Below, piece by piece: positions 1-11,800 of a stretch of DNA of 64,000 nt; within the stretch, counting starts at the first letter, position 1; every line of letters begins with the position of its first letter. Made by a program: the position numbers and the translations under genes. The stretch covers positions 1 to 64,000 of the forward strand of contig NZ_VUYU01000029.1 in NCBI RefSeq assembly GCF_011682065.1, in the 5' to 3' direction. The DNA comes from Massilia rubra (GTDB lineage Bacteria; Pseudomonadota; Gammaproteobacteria; Burkholderiales; Burkholderiaceae_D). A model generated the notes under the pieces. The model saw only the letters and a program-made list of their open reading frames with translations, was not told the origin of the DNA and searched no databases.

Positions 1-144
1 GTCGGCGCGATGAATGTTTTAGCGCGAGGACATCGCGTCTTAGCCTGTGGAGAGTCGGCGCAGTCAGGCCGCTCGATGAAGCAGGAACCCACCGAAGCGA
101 CCCGTAGATCATCACGCGGCGCCGTAGGAATCCCCTTCCTTTAG
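1..144 (+). CDS. tnpB: TnpB-like RNA-guided nuclease/transposase accessory protein, C-terminal fragment (cut by window start)
   Basis: Frame 1 is open from the first base to the TAG at 142-144. The peptide reads [18 protein letters not shown], later MKQEPTEA, and ends RGAVGIPFL. This matches the usual tail of IS200/IS605 TnpB proteins, where GA(M/I)NVLxRGHR follows the last RuvC aspartate. That aspartate and the zinc finger would lie just before the window. TnpB is the OmegaRNA-guided endonuclease that helps keep such elements in place. Only 47 codons are visible, so I cannot say whether the gene is intact. Family assignment is by motif recall. Confidence 0.7.
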   Translation, partial: VGAMNVLARGHRVLACGESAQSGRSMKQEPTEATRRSSRGAVGIPFL

Positions 145-161
145 GGAGGGGAGGATGTCAA
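1..161 (+). mobile_element. Right end of an IS200/IS605-family element
   Basis: The TnpB tail is followed at once by a subterminal hairpin. CCCCTTCCT (132-140) pairs with AGGGAGGGG (143-151), with one G-T wobble and a 2-base turn. It is followed by GGATGTCAA, which looks like the right boundary at about 161. These elements have no terminal inverted repeats but subterminal hairpins, as here. The 3' part of tnpB plus this end normally also encodes the OmegaRNA, whose guide would be the bases just after the boundary. The exact boundary is inferred, and the left end is outside the window. Confidence 0.55.
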
Positions 162-195
162 CTGGCACAAGGTCAGGCGAACAATTTTTCACCCA

Positions 196-225
196 TTGCG
201 GAGCAAGGTCAAACAGGCGTACATT
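196..225 (+). promoter_or_regulatory. Possible sigma70 promoter of the mtoX-like gene
   Basis: TTGCGG (196-201) and TACATT (220-225) are 18 bases apart, between the IS right end and the start codon at 259. It is a moderate match only. Confidence 0.3.
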
Positions 226-258
226 AGCGTCTTCATAAGCTTGATCAGGAGATCAGCA

Positions 259-1599
259 ATGGGTTCCAGTAAATTTTTACGTTTGAGTTTGCTCGCCGCT
301 GTCGCCCTCGGCGTGGCCGCCGTTCCCGTGGCGGCGCGCGCCGACGAAACCTGCAATTCGCCTTACATGTCGGGCCTGATCAAGGGGCAGGAAGATTATC
401 TGTACGTCTGGACCCTGGGCGTGAAGGGCGTGGGCGACGGTTTCGACAAGATGGTCACCATGGACGTCAATCCGGCCTCGAAAAAATTCGGCCAGGTGAT
501 CGCCCAGGTATCCGTCGGCAAGCGCGGCGAGGCCCATCACATGGGCTTTACGGACGACCGCCGCTTTCTCTGGGCCGGCGGGCTGGACGACAGCAAGATC
601 TACGTGTTCGACGTGCACACCGATCCGGCCAGGCCGAAGCTGGTGAAAACGATCGACGATTTCGCCAAGCGCTCGGGCTATGTCGGCCCGCACACGTTCT
701 ACGCGCTGCCGGGCCGCATGCTGATCGGCGCGCTGTCGAACGACAAGGACCGCGGCGGCGTGACCGGCATGGCGGTCTATAACAGCAAGGGCGACTTCAT
801 CGCCAGGCACGCCATGCCGACCACGAACGGCGGCGATGGCTACGGCTACGATATCGCGATCAGCCCGAGCAAGAACGCGATGCTGAGCTCGAGTTTCACG
901 GGCGCGGTCAATTACATGACCGATCTCGGCAAGCTGATCAAGGATCCGGCGGCGATGAAGCAGTTCGGCAACACCATGGTGATGTGGAACCTGAAATCGA
1001 TGCAGCCCGAAAAAGTGCTGAACGTACCCGGCGCGCCGCTCGAAATCCGCTGGTCGCTCAAGGAAGGCGACGAGTGGGCCATCACCGCCACCGCGCTGAC
1101 CTCGAAGATCTGGCTGGTCAAGAAAGATGCGGCCGGCGCCTGGCAGGCGAAAGAGGTGGCCACGATCGGCGACCCGGCCAAGGTGCCGTTGCCGGTCGAC
1201 CTGTCGATCACGGCCGATGGCAAGGGCTTGTGGGTCAACACCTTCATGGATGGCACCACGCACTATTTTGACATCAGCAATCCGGAAGCCCCGAAAGAAA
1301 CCTATTCCAAGCGCACCGGTTCGCAGGTGAACATGGTGTCGCAAAGCTGGGACGGCAAGCGCCTGTACATCAGCAGTTCGCTGCTGGCCAACTGGGACAA
1401 GAAGGGCTCCGACGACGAGCAGTTCGTCAAGCTGTTCGCCTGGGATGGCAAGGAACTGAAAGAAACCTTCAAGGTCGACTTCGCCAAGCTGAAACTGGGC
1501 CGCGCGCACCACATGAAGTTCGGCGCCGCTCCCGGCCGCACCAGCGCCGATGCGGGGCAGGGCGCGTCGCAGCCCGTCGTGCGCGTGGCGGGCCGCTGA
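259..1599 (+). CDS. mtoX: Periplasmic methanethiol oxidase / selenium-binding protein 56 family
   Basis: 446 residues. The start at 259 is chosen because AGGAG (247-251) precedes it and it begins a clean Sec signal peptide, cleaved near AARA-DETC. The mature part has the SBP56 beta-propeller pattern: DDRRFLWAGGLDDSKIYVFD, GPHTFYALPGRMLI, and ITADGKGLWVNTF before a blade on DISNPEAPKE. Two HHM motifs (GEAHHMGF near residue 94, GRAHHMKFG near the end) are candidate metal ligands. Bacterial members characterised as methanethiol oxidases are exported copper enzymes that convert CH3SH to formaldehyde, H2S and H2O2. The next gene is an SCO-type copper chaperone, a neighbour also reported for mtoX, which supports this reading over a generic selenium-binding label. 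The substrate is not provable from sequence. Confidence 0.72.
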   Translation: MGSSKFLRLSLLAAVALGVAAVPVAARADETCNSPYMSGLIKGQEDYLYVWTLGVKGVGDGFDKMVTMDVNPASKKFGQVIAQVSVGKRGEAHHMGFTDDRRFLWAGGLDDSKIYVFDVHTDPARPKLVKTIDDFAKRSGYVGPHTFYALPGRMLIGALSNDKDRGGVTGMAVYNSKGDFIARHAMPTTNGGDGYGYDIAISPSKNAMLSSSFTGAVNYMTDLGKLIKDPAAMKQFGNTMVMWNLKSMQPEKVLNVPGAPLEIRWSLKEGDEWAITATALTSKIWLVKKDAAGAWQAKEVATIGDPAKVPLPVDLSITADGKGLWVNTFMDGTTHYFDISNPEAPKETYSKRTGSQVNMVSQSWDGKRLYISSSLLANWDKKGSDDEQFVKLFAWDGKELKETFKVDFAKLKLGRAHHMKFGAAPGRTSADAGQGASQPVVRVAGR

Positions 1600-2263
1600 C
1601 TTGGGCCTGCCGGCATGGGCGCTGGCGCTGGTGGCGCTCACGCCGCTGACGCCGTTGGCCAGCGCGGCGCCGGCGCAGTTCGCGCTGCCGGCGCCGGGTG
1701 CCTACAAGCTCGAACGCATCCACAAGGCGCCCGATGGCATCGTGCTCGACAGCGATGGCAGCCGCCATCGGCTGTCGGAATTTACCACCGGTAAAGTCAC
1801 GCTGTTTTCCCTGATCTACACCTATTGCACCGACGCCAAGGGTTGCCCGCTGGCGTACGAAACCTTGCACAGCCTGAAGAAGACCCTGGGCCAGGACCCG
1901 CGCACGCGCGACAAGGTGCGCTTTGTGAGCATGAGTTTCGATCCCACCTACGATACGCCGCCGGCCATGCGCAGCTATGGCGGGCTTGATGCGCGCGAGC
2001 GCGGCGGGGTCGACTGGCGCTTTCTGACCAGCCGCTCGAACGCCGAGCTGGCGCCGATCCTGGACGGCTTCGGCCAGGATGTGTCGGTGGCCGCCGAGCG
2101 CGCGCCCGGGCAGCGCGCGCCGACCCTGTCGCACCTGCTCAAGGTGTATCTGATCGATGCCAGCGGCACCGTGCGCGAAATCTATTCCACTTCCTTTCTT
2201 CAGCCCGGCGTGGTGCTGAACGACATCCGTACGCTGCTACTTGAAAGCAAAAGCAAGCCTTGA
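1550..2263 (+). CDS. SCO1/SenC-type thioredoxin-fold copper chaperone
   Basis: Up to 237 residues. The ATG at 1550 overlaps mtoX by 50 bases. A TTG at 1601, one base after the mtoX stop, gives a cleaner signal peptide (LGLPAWALALVALTPL) and may be the real start. The SCO fold is recognisable: TLFSLIYTYC, KVRFVSMSFDP, then LSHLLKVYLID, whose His is the expected third copper ligand. The cysteine pair reads C-TDAKG-CP, five residues between the cysteines instead of the usual three, so the copper loop is longer than in classic Sco proteins. The position directly behind mtoX suggests it metallates that enzyme rather than cytochrome oxidase. Confidence 0.72.
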   Translation: MRGRARRSPSCAWRAADLGLPAWALALVALTPLTPLASAAPAQFALPAPGAYKLERIHKAPDGIVLDSDGSRHRLSEFTTGKVTLFSLIYTYCTDAKGCPLAYETLHSLKKTLGQDPRTRDKVRFVSMSFDPTYDTPPAMRSYGGLDARERGGVDWRFLTSRSNAELAPILDGFGQDVSVAAERAPGQRAPTLSHLLKVYLIDASGTVREIYSTSFLQPGVVLNDIRTLLLESKSKP

Positions 2264-2596
2264 CCTTGGCCGGATCGGTCATCGATGGGCGCCGCGAGCC
2301 GCACGTCGATGAGCGGCGACTGGCAGGCCGCTCAAGCTTCGGCACTGTACTTACATATGACAATCAGGACGCTTGTCAATTTCCAAAAACACATGGAAGA
2401 TGATAAAAAGCACCGAAATTAGCATGTCGCCTAGTTTCCAATAAGAAATCTCAATACCTTGGCCTCTCTTGTTGTCCCTGCAAGGGATCGACGCCAGAGA
2501 CGGGCTCTCATAGGGGAAAGCGCGGCGCCGATCATGCAAGGAGGGTAGGGCGGCGCCGTGCTGATCCTCCTATGAAGTACCCACTTCTTCGCATCA

Positions 2597-2612
2597 ATTT
2601 CCATGTGGAAAT
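2597..2612. promoter_or_regulatory. Palindromic candidate operator
   Basis: ATTTCCA-TG-TGGAAAT is a perfect 7-bp inverted repeat with a 2-base centre, about 70 bp upstream of the -35 of the giant surface-protein promoter. The half-site ATTTCCAT recurs at 2668-2675, just upstream of the -35. Confidence 0.35.
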
Positions 2613-2682
2613 ATCTAGAGTGTTGACTCTATGCGCACAGACTTGTCGGTGTTGCATTTTTGTCTCATTTCCATTAAGCACT

Positions 2683-2711
2683 TTGTAAGATGTTGTTTGT
2701 ATGAATATAAT
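2683..2711 (+). promoter_or_regulatory. Sigma70 promoter for the giant surface-protein cluster
   Basis: TTGTAA (2683-2688) and a perfect TATAAT (2706-2711) are exactly 17 bases apart. Transcription would start near 2718 and give an untranslated leader of about 145 bases. Confidence 0.6.
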
Positions 2712-2831
2712 GTCGTCGCGCAAGAAAAGTGTTGTTTCTGCATTCATGTCCACCGCTCTACAGCCTGTCTTTTCCAACGCACAGTAGTTCCCGTTCGATT
2801 CCCAATCGCAGTCAGCGATGCCGCGTGCATT

Positions 2832-2851
2832 GCGGGCGATTTATTGCCCGC
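2832..2851 (+). promoter_or_regulatory. Leader hairpin before the giant surface-protein start
   Basis: GCGGGC (2832-2837) pairs perfectly with GCCCGC (2846-2851) across an 8-base loop GATTTATT. It ends 11 bases before the ATG at 2863, which argues against translation from 2818 and could tune initiation. Confidence 0.4.
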
Positions 2852-2862
2852 ATTCTCAATTG

Positions 2863-5800
2863 ATGAAGCCAATCATGTTTAAAAGTGCCTTGCCCATGTT
2901 GAAGTCCCGATCATCGTCCGTGTTTGCCGGCCTGCTCCGGCTGGCGGCGATTGCCTTGCTCGGCCTGCCATTGCAGGCCGCCGCGGTCGATATGCTGGTA
3001 TCGCGCCTGACCGACACGCCCGATCCGGCGGTGCGCGGCGGCACGATTGTGTATTCCGCCTCGGTGACCAACAACACCAGCGACATCGCCAATGACGTCA
3101 AGATCGTGTTCACGCTCGATGCGCAGACCAGCTTCGTGTCGGTGACCGATCCGGCTTGCGTCTACGCTGCCGGGACCAACAAGGTCACTTGCAGCTACGC
3201 CACGGTGGCGGGCGATGGGGCCGGCGCGGGAACCGCCGACCTCAAGGAGATCGACCTGACCGTGCGCACCCTGGCCGGCGCCGGCCAGACGGTCAGCATG
3301 CTGGCTGCGGTGAGCACGACCGATCCGGACAGCAACGCCGGCAACAATTCGCTGTCGCAGCTGACCACCATCGACAACGGCGCCGACCTGGCGCTGGTGC
3401 TGAGCGGCTCGCCCGGCAGCCTGATGGCCAGCGGCACCCTGGTGTACACCGCCAACCTGACCAATAATGGTCCGGATACGGCCGGCGCCACCAAGGCCAC
3501 CTTCACCTTGAGCCCGAACCTGACCTACCAGAGCGCGACCGGTTCCGGCTGGTCGTGCGGCGCGGCGGGGCAGGTGGTGACGTGTACCACGCCGGGCGCG
3601 GTCAAGGGCGCCTTGCAGCTCATTACCATCAACACCAAGGCCACCGGCACCACCACCGGCACCATCACCACCACCGGCGTGGTCACCATCAGCGGCAGCG
3701 CGACCGACTTCAATAACAGCAACGACGCGTCCTCGGTCAACACCATCATCACCGTCGGCACCGACCTGGCAGTGACCAAGACCGTCTCGCAAGGCCTGGT
3801 CGGCAGCGGCCAGCCAGTGAGCTTCACCCTGGCGCCACGCAACCTGGGCCCGATGCTGGCCACCAACGTGGTGGTCAGCGACAGCGTGCCCGCCGGCTTT
3901 GTCGTGATCGGCGCCACCGGCACCGGCTGGACCTGCACCGTGAACGGCCAGAACGTCAGCTGCACCCGCCCGACCTATGCCGTCGGCGACGCCCAGGACA
4001 TCGTCGTCAGCGCCACCGCGCCGAGCGTGCAGGCGCAAACCAACGCCACCAATACCACCACCATCGGCAGCGACACGCCGGATGGCGACACCAGCAACAA
4101 CAGCGGCTCGGTCAATATCAGCATCGTGCCGGACGGCATCGACCTGTCGATCACCAAGACCAAGACCCCGAACCCGGTTGCCCAGGGCGGCAGTATGGTC
4201 AGCACCATGCGCGTGACCAACCAGGGTCCGGGCGCGGCGCTTGCCGGTGAAGTCAAGATCGTCGACACCTTGCCGGCGGGCGAAACCTTCGTCGGCGCCA
4301 GCGGCGCCAACTGGACCTGCGCGCCGCAAGCCGGCCAGGACATCACCTGTACCTACAGCCTGCCGCTGGCATTGAATGCGCAGACCTCGAACCTGGTCCT
4401 GACCACCACCGCGACCCTCGCCGGCACCCTGACCAATACCGCCTGCGCGGCCTACACCGACAGCAACGGCGCCAAGATCGACCCGATCGTCGCGAATAAC
4501 TGCGTCAGCGCGACCTCGCAATCGACCCAGACTCCCAACGCCGCCGATCTGCAACTGGCCAAGACGGCCGCCCCGGGCACCCTCAACTGGAACGCGCCGA
4601 CCATTACCTACAAGCTGACCATCACCAATGCCGGTCCGGGCGAATCGACCAACGTGGTGCTGTCCGACCCGATTCCTGGCTACATTCCCAACAAAACCGT
4701 GGTGAACGCAGCCAAGAGCGGCGGCACCAGTCCGGCGGGCTTCACCTGCACCACGGGTGCGATGGTGACCTGTTTCCTGAGCAGCGGCACGATGGCGGTC
4801 GGCTCCAACGTGGAAATCACCGTGACGGTCACGCGTCCCCTGCTCGACAGTAGTGGCCAGCCCGGCAACAAATGGGTGAACGCGGCCAGCGTGCGTTCCA
4901 ACGCGCAGGGCGATCCGGTCCCGGCGAATAACGTCGCTACCGCCGACGTGCAAGTCGACCCGGTCGCCGACGTGAGCGTCGTCAACACCGTGACTCCTGG
5001 CTCGGTACCGGCCGGCACCAACGCCACCTATGTGATGACGATCAATAACAACGGCCCGTCGACCGCGAACGGCGTGACCGTCACCGATGTGTTCACGATT
5101 CCCGAAGGCTCGATGACCGTGCTGTCGATCAGTCCCAGCAACGGCGGCGTATGCCAGCCTTACGATCCGGCCACCCGGACCATCAGCTGCGCCATGGGCA
5201 ATATGGACTCCGGCGCGACCCGCACGATCACGGTCGTGACGCGTCCCGACTATATGGATAACCAGCCGAATCCGCGCACCATTGGCAGCACCGCCACGGT
5301 CGCAACGACCAGCAACGACAGCGACATGGGCAACAACACCTCGTCGAACACGCTGGCAGTCACCCCGGCCACGCTCGACCTGCTGGTCAACAATACCGAC
5401 AACGTCGATCCGATGGGCTTCGTGCCTGGCGGCGGTGCTGTATTCCCGGACAACGTGGTCACCTACCGCAACGCCATCACCAACCGCGGTCCGTCGGTCG
5501 CCACCCACCTCAAGCTGAGCTATGTCATGAAGCCGCCTGCCGGCAAGACCATGACCTTCCTGGGCGGCAAACTGCTGCCGGATGGACAGGCGTATACCAA
5601 TTACTGCAACCTGGTGAACACCCAGGTAACGGGGCCGGCGCAGATGACGGTGAGCTGTAACTTCCCGACTTCCGATATCTTGATGGGCAACAATGCCAGC
5701 ACCGACCTGTACCTCGACTTCCGCGTCGACAGCCAGCCGACCGGCTCGGGCGACACGTACCAGTCGACGGTCACGGTGTCCTCGCGCGAACCTGAAGCGC

Positions 5801-8800
5801 TGACGCCGAACAACACGGCCGACCAGAGCACCACCATCAAGATGCGGGTCGACCTGAAGATGGCCAAGGCCGCCTTCGCCTGGAACGGCGCCGCCAACGT
5901 GAGCGCCACGGCAGTGCAGTTGCGCCAGCCATTCTTCTGGGTTTTGACCCTGAACAACGCCGGTCCGGGCAACAGCAACGGCACCGTGATCAATGACGTG
6001 CTGCCGGCCGGCCTGACGGTCTACACCGGCGGCGCGGCCGCGCCGTACAACGCGGCGCCATACAACGCGGGCCTGACCTGGAGCACCAACAACGCGGCGC
6101 CGACCAGCGGCACCTGCGCTGGCGCCGGCGCCACGATCAACTGCAACCTCGGCTTGCTCGAAGCGAACAAGTCGGCCACCGTGCGCATTCCGGTGATTGC
6201 CACCGTCGCCAACCCGGCGCTGGAAAACTGCGGCACCGCCACCACCAGTGACGTCGAACGCAGCGCCGTCGACAACCGCGGCTGCGCCACGGTTGCCGTG
6301 CAGCCTTCCTCGATCGCCGGCTTCGTCTACGAAGACACCAACAACGACGCCGCCAAGGCGGCGGGCGAAACCGGCATTGCCGGCGCCACCCTGCGCCTGG
6401 ACGGTACCGATATCTACGGCAATGCCGTCAGCAACGTCACCACCATCACCACCGCCGGCGGCGCTTATGTATTCAATAACCTCTCGCCAGGTACCTACAA
6501 GGTCACCGAAGTCCAGCCGGCGACCTACCTCGATGGCAAGGATGCCGCCGGCACCGCCGCTGGTACCGCCAGCGACGCCACGGCCGACGAGATCAGCAAC
6601 ATCGTGCTGCCGGCCAGCACCAACGCCACCGGCTACCTGTTCGGCGAACTGAAACCGGCGACCCTGTCGGGCTTCGTCTTCGTCGACCTCGACAAGGACG
6701 CCGTGCGCGACGTCACCAACGTTCCGGCAACCGATGAGAGCGCCGGCGTGACCAGCGTGACCATGACCCTCTCGGGTACCGACGACTTCGGCCCGGTGAA
6801 CGCCATCGTGCAGACCGGCGTTAACGGTTCGTACAGCTTCGCCAACCTGCGCCCGGGTACCTACCAGGTGGTGCAGCAGACCCTGTCGGGCGTGACCCAC
6901 ACCGGCATGACCATCGGTAGCAAGGGCGGCAACGACGGCGCCACCGTGCTGGCCGCGAATACCCCGGTACTCGGCCTGACCAAGCGCACTATCGGCAACG
7001 TGGTGCTCGCTTCGGGCGACAATGCGATCAACAACAACTTCGGTGAAACCGGCCAGGGCCTGGGCGGCGCCGTGTATGCCGACCTGAACAACAATGGCGT
7101 CAAGGATGCGGGCGAACCCGGCATTCCGGGCGTGCAAGTGACCCTGTCGGGCAATACCTCGACCGGCACCAGCGTGTGCGTGGCGATTTCGCCGAACCCG
7201 TGCACCATCGTCACCGACAGCAACGGCAGCTACAGCTTCACCGGCCTGCCATCGAGCGACGCCACCGGCTACGTGCTGGCCGAGCAAAGCCAGGCCACGG
7301 CGCCATTGTCGAACTACGCCGACGGCATCGACGCGGTCGGCACCGTCAATGGTGTCATTCGCGGCAGCATGACGAACGACAAGTTCAGCGGCATCGTGAT
7401 CGGCACCGGCCAGTTCGGCAGCAACTACAACTTCGGCGAATCGACGGCCGCCCTGTCGGGCAAGGTCTATCTGGACGCCGACCGCAGCGACACCTTCAAT
7501 GGCGCCGACACCCCGTTGCCGAACGTGACCGTGACCCTGTCGGGCACCACCGCGACCGGTGCGAATGTCTGCACCATCATCAGCACCTGCATCGGCAAGA
7601 CCGACGCCAACGGTAACTACAGCTTCACCGGCCTGCCAGCCAGCAATGGCGCCGGCTACACCGTCGTCGAAACCCAGCCGGTCGACTTCATCGACGCCAC
7701 CAACACGCTCGGCACCGGCGCCGCCGTGCCCGGCAACCTGGGCGTGATCGGCGACAGCGCCTTCAATGGCGTGGTGCTCACCGCCGGCCAGAAGGGCATC
7801 AACTACCTGTTCGGTGAAGCCACCGGCAAACTGAGCGGCTTTGTGTATGCCGACAAGAACAACAACGGCGTCATGGACGCCGGCGAAGACGGCATCGGCG
7901 GCGTGTCCCTGGCCTTGAGCGGCACGGCGGCCAGCGGCGGCAACGCCTGCGGCGCGCCGACCTGCACGGCCACCACCAACCCCGACGGTTCGTACAGCTT
8001 CAGCTTCCTGCGCAACGCCAACGGCGCCGGCTACACCGTCACCGAAACCCAGCCTGTCGCTTACCTGGACGGCATCACCCGCAAGGGTAAGGTCGGCGCC
8101 GCGCCGTGCGCCGCTTGCGTCGACAATGTGGCCAACGTGATCGGCACCATCGCCTACGCGGTGGAAAAAACCCACAGCGACTTTAACTTCGGCGAACTGC
8201 TGCCGGCCAGCGTCAGCGGTGTTGTCTACGCGGACAGCAACCAGAATGCGTCGATCGACAAGGACGAACAGATTGCCGGCGTGACCGTCACCCTGACCGG
8301 CCTTGACGACCGCGGCGCGGCCGTCAGCCTGACCACCACCACCGCGGCCGATGGCAGCTACCGTTTCGACAAGCTGCGTCCGAGCAGCGGCGCCGGTTAC
8401 ACCGTCACCGAAACCCATCCGGCCGGCTTTAACGATTTCCCTGGCAATACCGGCTCGCTGCCGGGCACCATCGGCGCCGTCGCGGCCGGCGTAGCCGTAC
8501 CGAACAGCATCAGTGGCTTGCAACTGGTGCAGGGCGACGCCGCCGTGAACTACAACTTCCGCGAAATCGGCGCCAGCATTGCCGGCGGCGTTTACTTCGA
8601 CGTCAACAACAACGGCGTGCGCGACAGCGGCGAGCCGCCATTCCCTGGCGTCACCGTGCGCCTGGTCGGCCCGACCCCGCGTACCGTGGTTACCGGCGCC
8701 GATGGCAGCTTCCTGTTCACCGGCCTGATGGCGGGCAACTACAGCATCGTCGAAACCCAGCCGGGCGGCGTGGACGATGGCCGCGATACGGCCGGCTCGC

Positions 8801-11800
8801 TCGGCGGCACCATCAACGCCCCGAAAAACAGCATCGGCGGCATTAACCTGACGCCAGGCGCGGCAGGCGTGAACTATCTGTTTGGCGAGCGCAATGCGCC
8901 TGGCGCCAACGGTTCGCTGGCCGGTACCGTGTATGTGGACGCCAATAAAGATGGCAAGCGCGACAGCGGCGAGCAATTGCTGGCCGGCGTCACCCTGACC
9001 CTCACCGGCGTCGATGCCAAAGGCGCCCCGGTCACCATGACCGTGCAGACGGACAGCAACGGTAACTACCTGTTCCCGTTCCTGATCCCTGGCAACTACA
9101 ACCTGGTCGAAACCCAGCCAGCCAAGTGGTCCGACTTCGAGGCCGCCACCGGCACCAAGATCGGTACCCTGGGCGGCGGCGCGGCCGGCCTGAACGCGGT
9201 CACCGCGATCCTGATTCCCGCCGCTGGCGGCGCGGCAACCGGTTACGACTTCCGCGAGTTCGATCCGAACGTGGTCGTCGGCCCGGCCAAGCTCGGCGGT
9301 CATGTGTACGTTGACGGCAACAAGAATGCCAAGCGCGAGCCGGGCGAAGCCCTGGCCGGCGTGACCGTCACCCTGACCGGTGTCGACGCCAAAGGCGTGC
9401 CGATTCCCGCACGCACCACCCAGACGGGCGCCGACGGCAGCTATCTGTTCGAGAACCTGGTTCCGGGCACCTACACCGTGGTCGAAACCCAGCCAGCCGC
9501 TTATGGCGAATTCCCGACCAACACCGGCAGCGCCATCGGCACCGCCGGCGGCACCCTGGACGCGGGTCCGAACAAGACCACGGCCATCGTGATCGCCAGC
9601 GGCACCGATGCGCAAGACTACGATTTCCGCGAAGTGGGCGCCAGCCTGGCGGGCGTGGTGTATCGCGACGACAACCATAACGGCGTGCAAGACGCGGGCG
9701 AGCCTGGCATTGCCGGCGTGCCGGTCAGCGCCGTTGGCAGCAAGGGCGAAGCGGGACGCGCCACCACCGGCGACGATGGCCGCTTCCTGATCGTTGGCTT
9801 GCCAGCGGACACCTATAGCCTGGTGGAAACCCATCCGGCCGCCTATATCGACGGCAAGGAAACCGCCGGCAAGATCGACGGCGCCGTTGCAGGCACGGTC
9901 GACAACAGCGGCTTCGACGCAACCGCGCCGAAGAACACCATCGGCGCGATCAAGCTGGGCGTGGCGCAAAACGGCGTGGACTACCTGTTCGGCGAACGCC
10001 GCGCACGCCTGGAAGGCTATGTGTATGTGGACGCCAACAACAACGGCCAGATGGACGCGGGCGAAACCCCGTTGCCGGGTGTACACGTGACGATGACGGG
10101 TGGCGAGAACTGCGCGCAAGCTTGCGTGGCAGTGACCGGCGCCGATGGCAAGTATGTGTTCGAGAACCTGGTTCCCGGCCGCTACACCCTGGTCGAGTCG
10201 CAAACCGACCTGCCGACCTCGAAGTACATGGATGGCAAGGAAACCGCCGGCGTCGCGGGCGGCACGGTGGACAACAGCAGCTTCGGCACCGCGCCGTCGC
10301 AAAATACGATCGCGCAGATCGACGTCACCAGCGACAAGCTGGCGGCCAACAACGGCGTAATCGGTGGCAACCTGTTCGGCGAGCGCGTGCGTCCGGGTCC
10401 TGAAGTCAAGGCCCCGATCATCAGCGGCTATGTCTGGATGGACCGCGGCCATACCCGCACCCGTCCGAACGACCATGAAGGCGTGAAGGATTGGACCGTG
10501 ACCCTGACCCAGAACGGCAAACCGATCTGCACGGTCAAGAGCGATGCGAACGGTTTCTACCAGTTCGACAACCTGCGTTGTCCTGGCTACGAAGGCACGG
10601 GCCTGCCGACCGGTCCTGGCTTCGATATCAGCTTCACCAAGGATGGCAATGGCATGCCGAACGTTCCGACTTCGGCCGGTAACGCAGGCAAGCCGGCCGC
10701 TGGCGTGATCCGCGACATCACCTTGCTTGATAACAGCGACATTACCGAGCAGAACTTGCCGCTGAACCCGTCGGGCGTGGTGTACGACAGCGTCACCCGT
10801 CAACCGGTGCGTGGCGCGGTCGTGACCGTCAGCGGTCCGGCCGGCTTCGATCCGGCGCGTCACTTGCTGGGCGGCCTGGCGGCAGTCAACCAGACCACCG
10901 GCAGCGACGGCGTGTACCAGTTCTTCCTGCAAAACGGCGCGCCGGCCGGTACCTACAAGCTGGCGATCAGCACCTATCCGATTGGCTACGTGCCGGCCGA
11001 ATCGGCGAAGATTCCGTCGTGCCAGGGTGCGCTGCCGGTCGCGGCCAATGCCAATGTGGCGCTGGTCCAGAAGTCCAACGGTGCTCCGGCAACCGGTGTC
11101 AACCTGCACAAACCGGGCGCCTGCGTTGGCCTGGTGCCGGGCGGGGCGGACACGACCCAGTATTACTACACGTTCACGGTTGGTCCGAACGGCGCACCGG
11201 TGGTCAACAACCACCTGCCGATCGACAAAATCGAAGCGGCTGGCCTGGCGCTGACCAAAACCGGCGACAAGCAGCAACTCGAGTTCGGCGAAAGCCTGCT
11301 CTACACCCTGACCGTGCGCCAGACCAGCGGCACCGCGGTAGCACAGGCAACGGTGCGCGACAGCCTGCCGGCCGGCTTCTCGCTGGTGCCTGGCACCGTC
11401 AAGGTCGATGGCAAGCCGGTGGCCGATCCGGCCGTGGTGGCGGGTCCCGTACTGGCCTTCAACCTGGGTCCTTTGGCCAGCAACAAGCAAGCGGTACTGA
11501 CCTACCGCCTGCGCGCCGGCGTCGGCAGCCTGCAGGGCGACGGCATCAACCGCGCGATTGCGTATGCCTGCAACGTGGCCAGCGGTTGCGTCACGCCGGG
11601 CTCGTACCAGCCGGTACCAAGCGCTTACCCGTCCAACCGCGCCGAGTACAAGGTGCGCCTGACCGGTGGTGTGTTCACCGAGCAAGCATGCGTTGCCGGC
11701 AAGGTATTTGTGGACTGCAACGGTAACTCGGTGCAGGACAGCGAAGAGCTGGGCATTCCAGGTGTGCGTTTGTACATGGAAGACGGCACCTCGTTCACGA

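Larger units (their letters stand above)
2264..2862. other. 600-bp intergenic leader region
   Basis: No convincing gene. GC content falls well below that of the neighbouring genes between about 2345 and 2800. It holds the sigma70 promoter at 2683-2711, the palindrome at 2597-2612 and the leader hairpin at 2832-2851, each listed separately. Short ORFs on both strands here lack ribosome sites and recognisable products. Confidence 0.5.

Noticed and set aside
6307-10420. Regular spacing of repeats that could suggest a CRISPR-like array
   Set aside because: The units are 330-400 bp, in frame and protein-coding; there are no short identical repeats with unique spacers.
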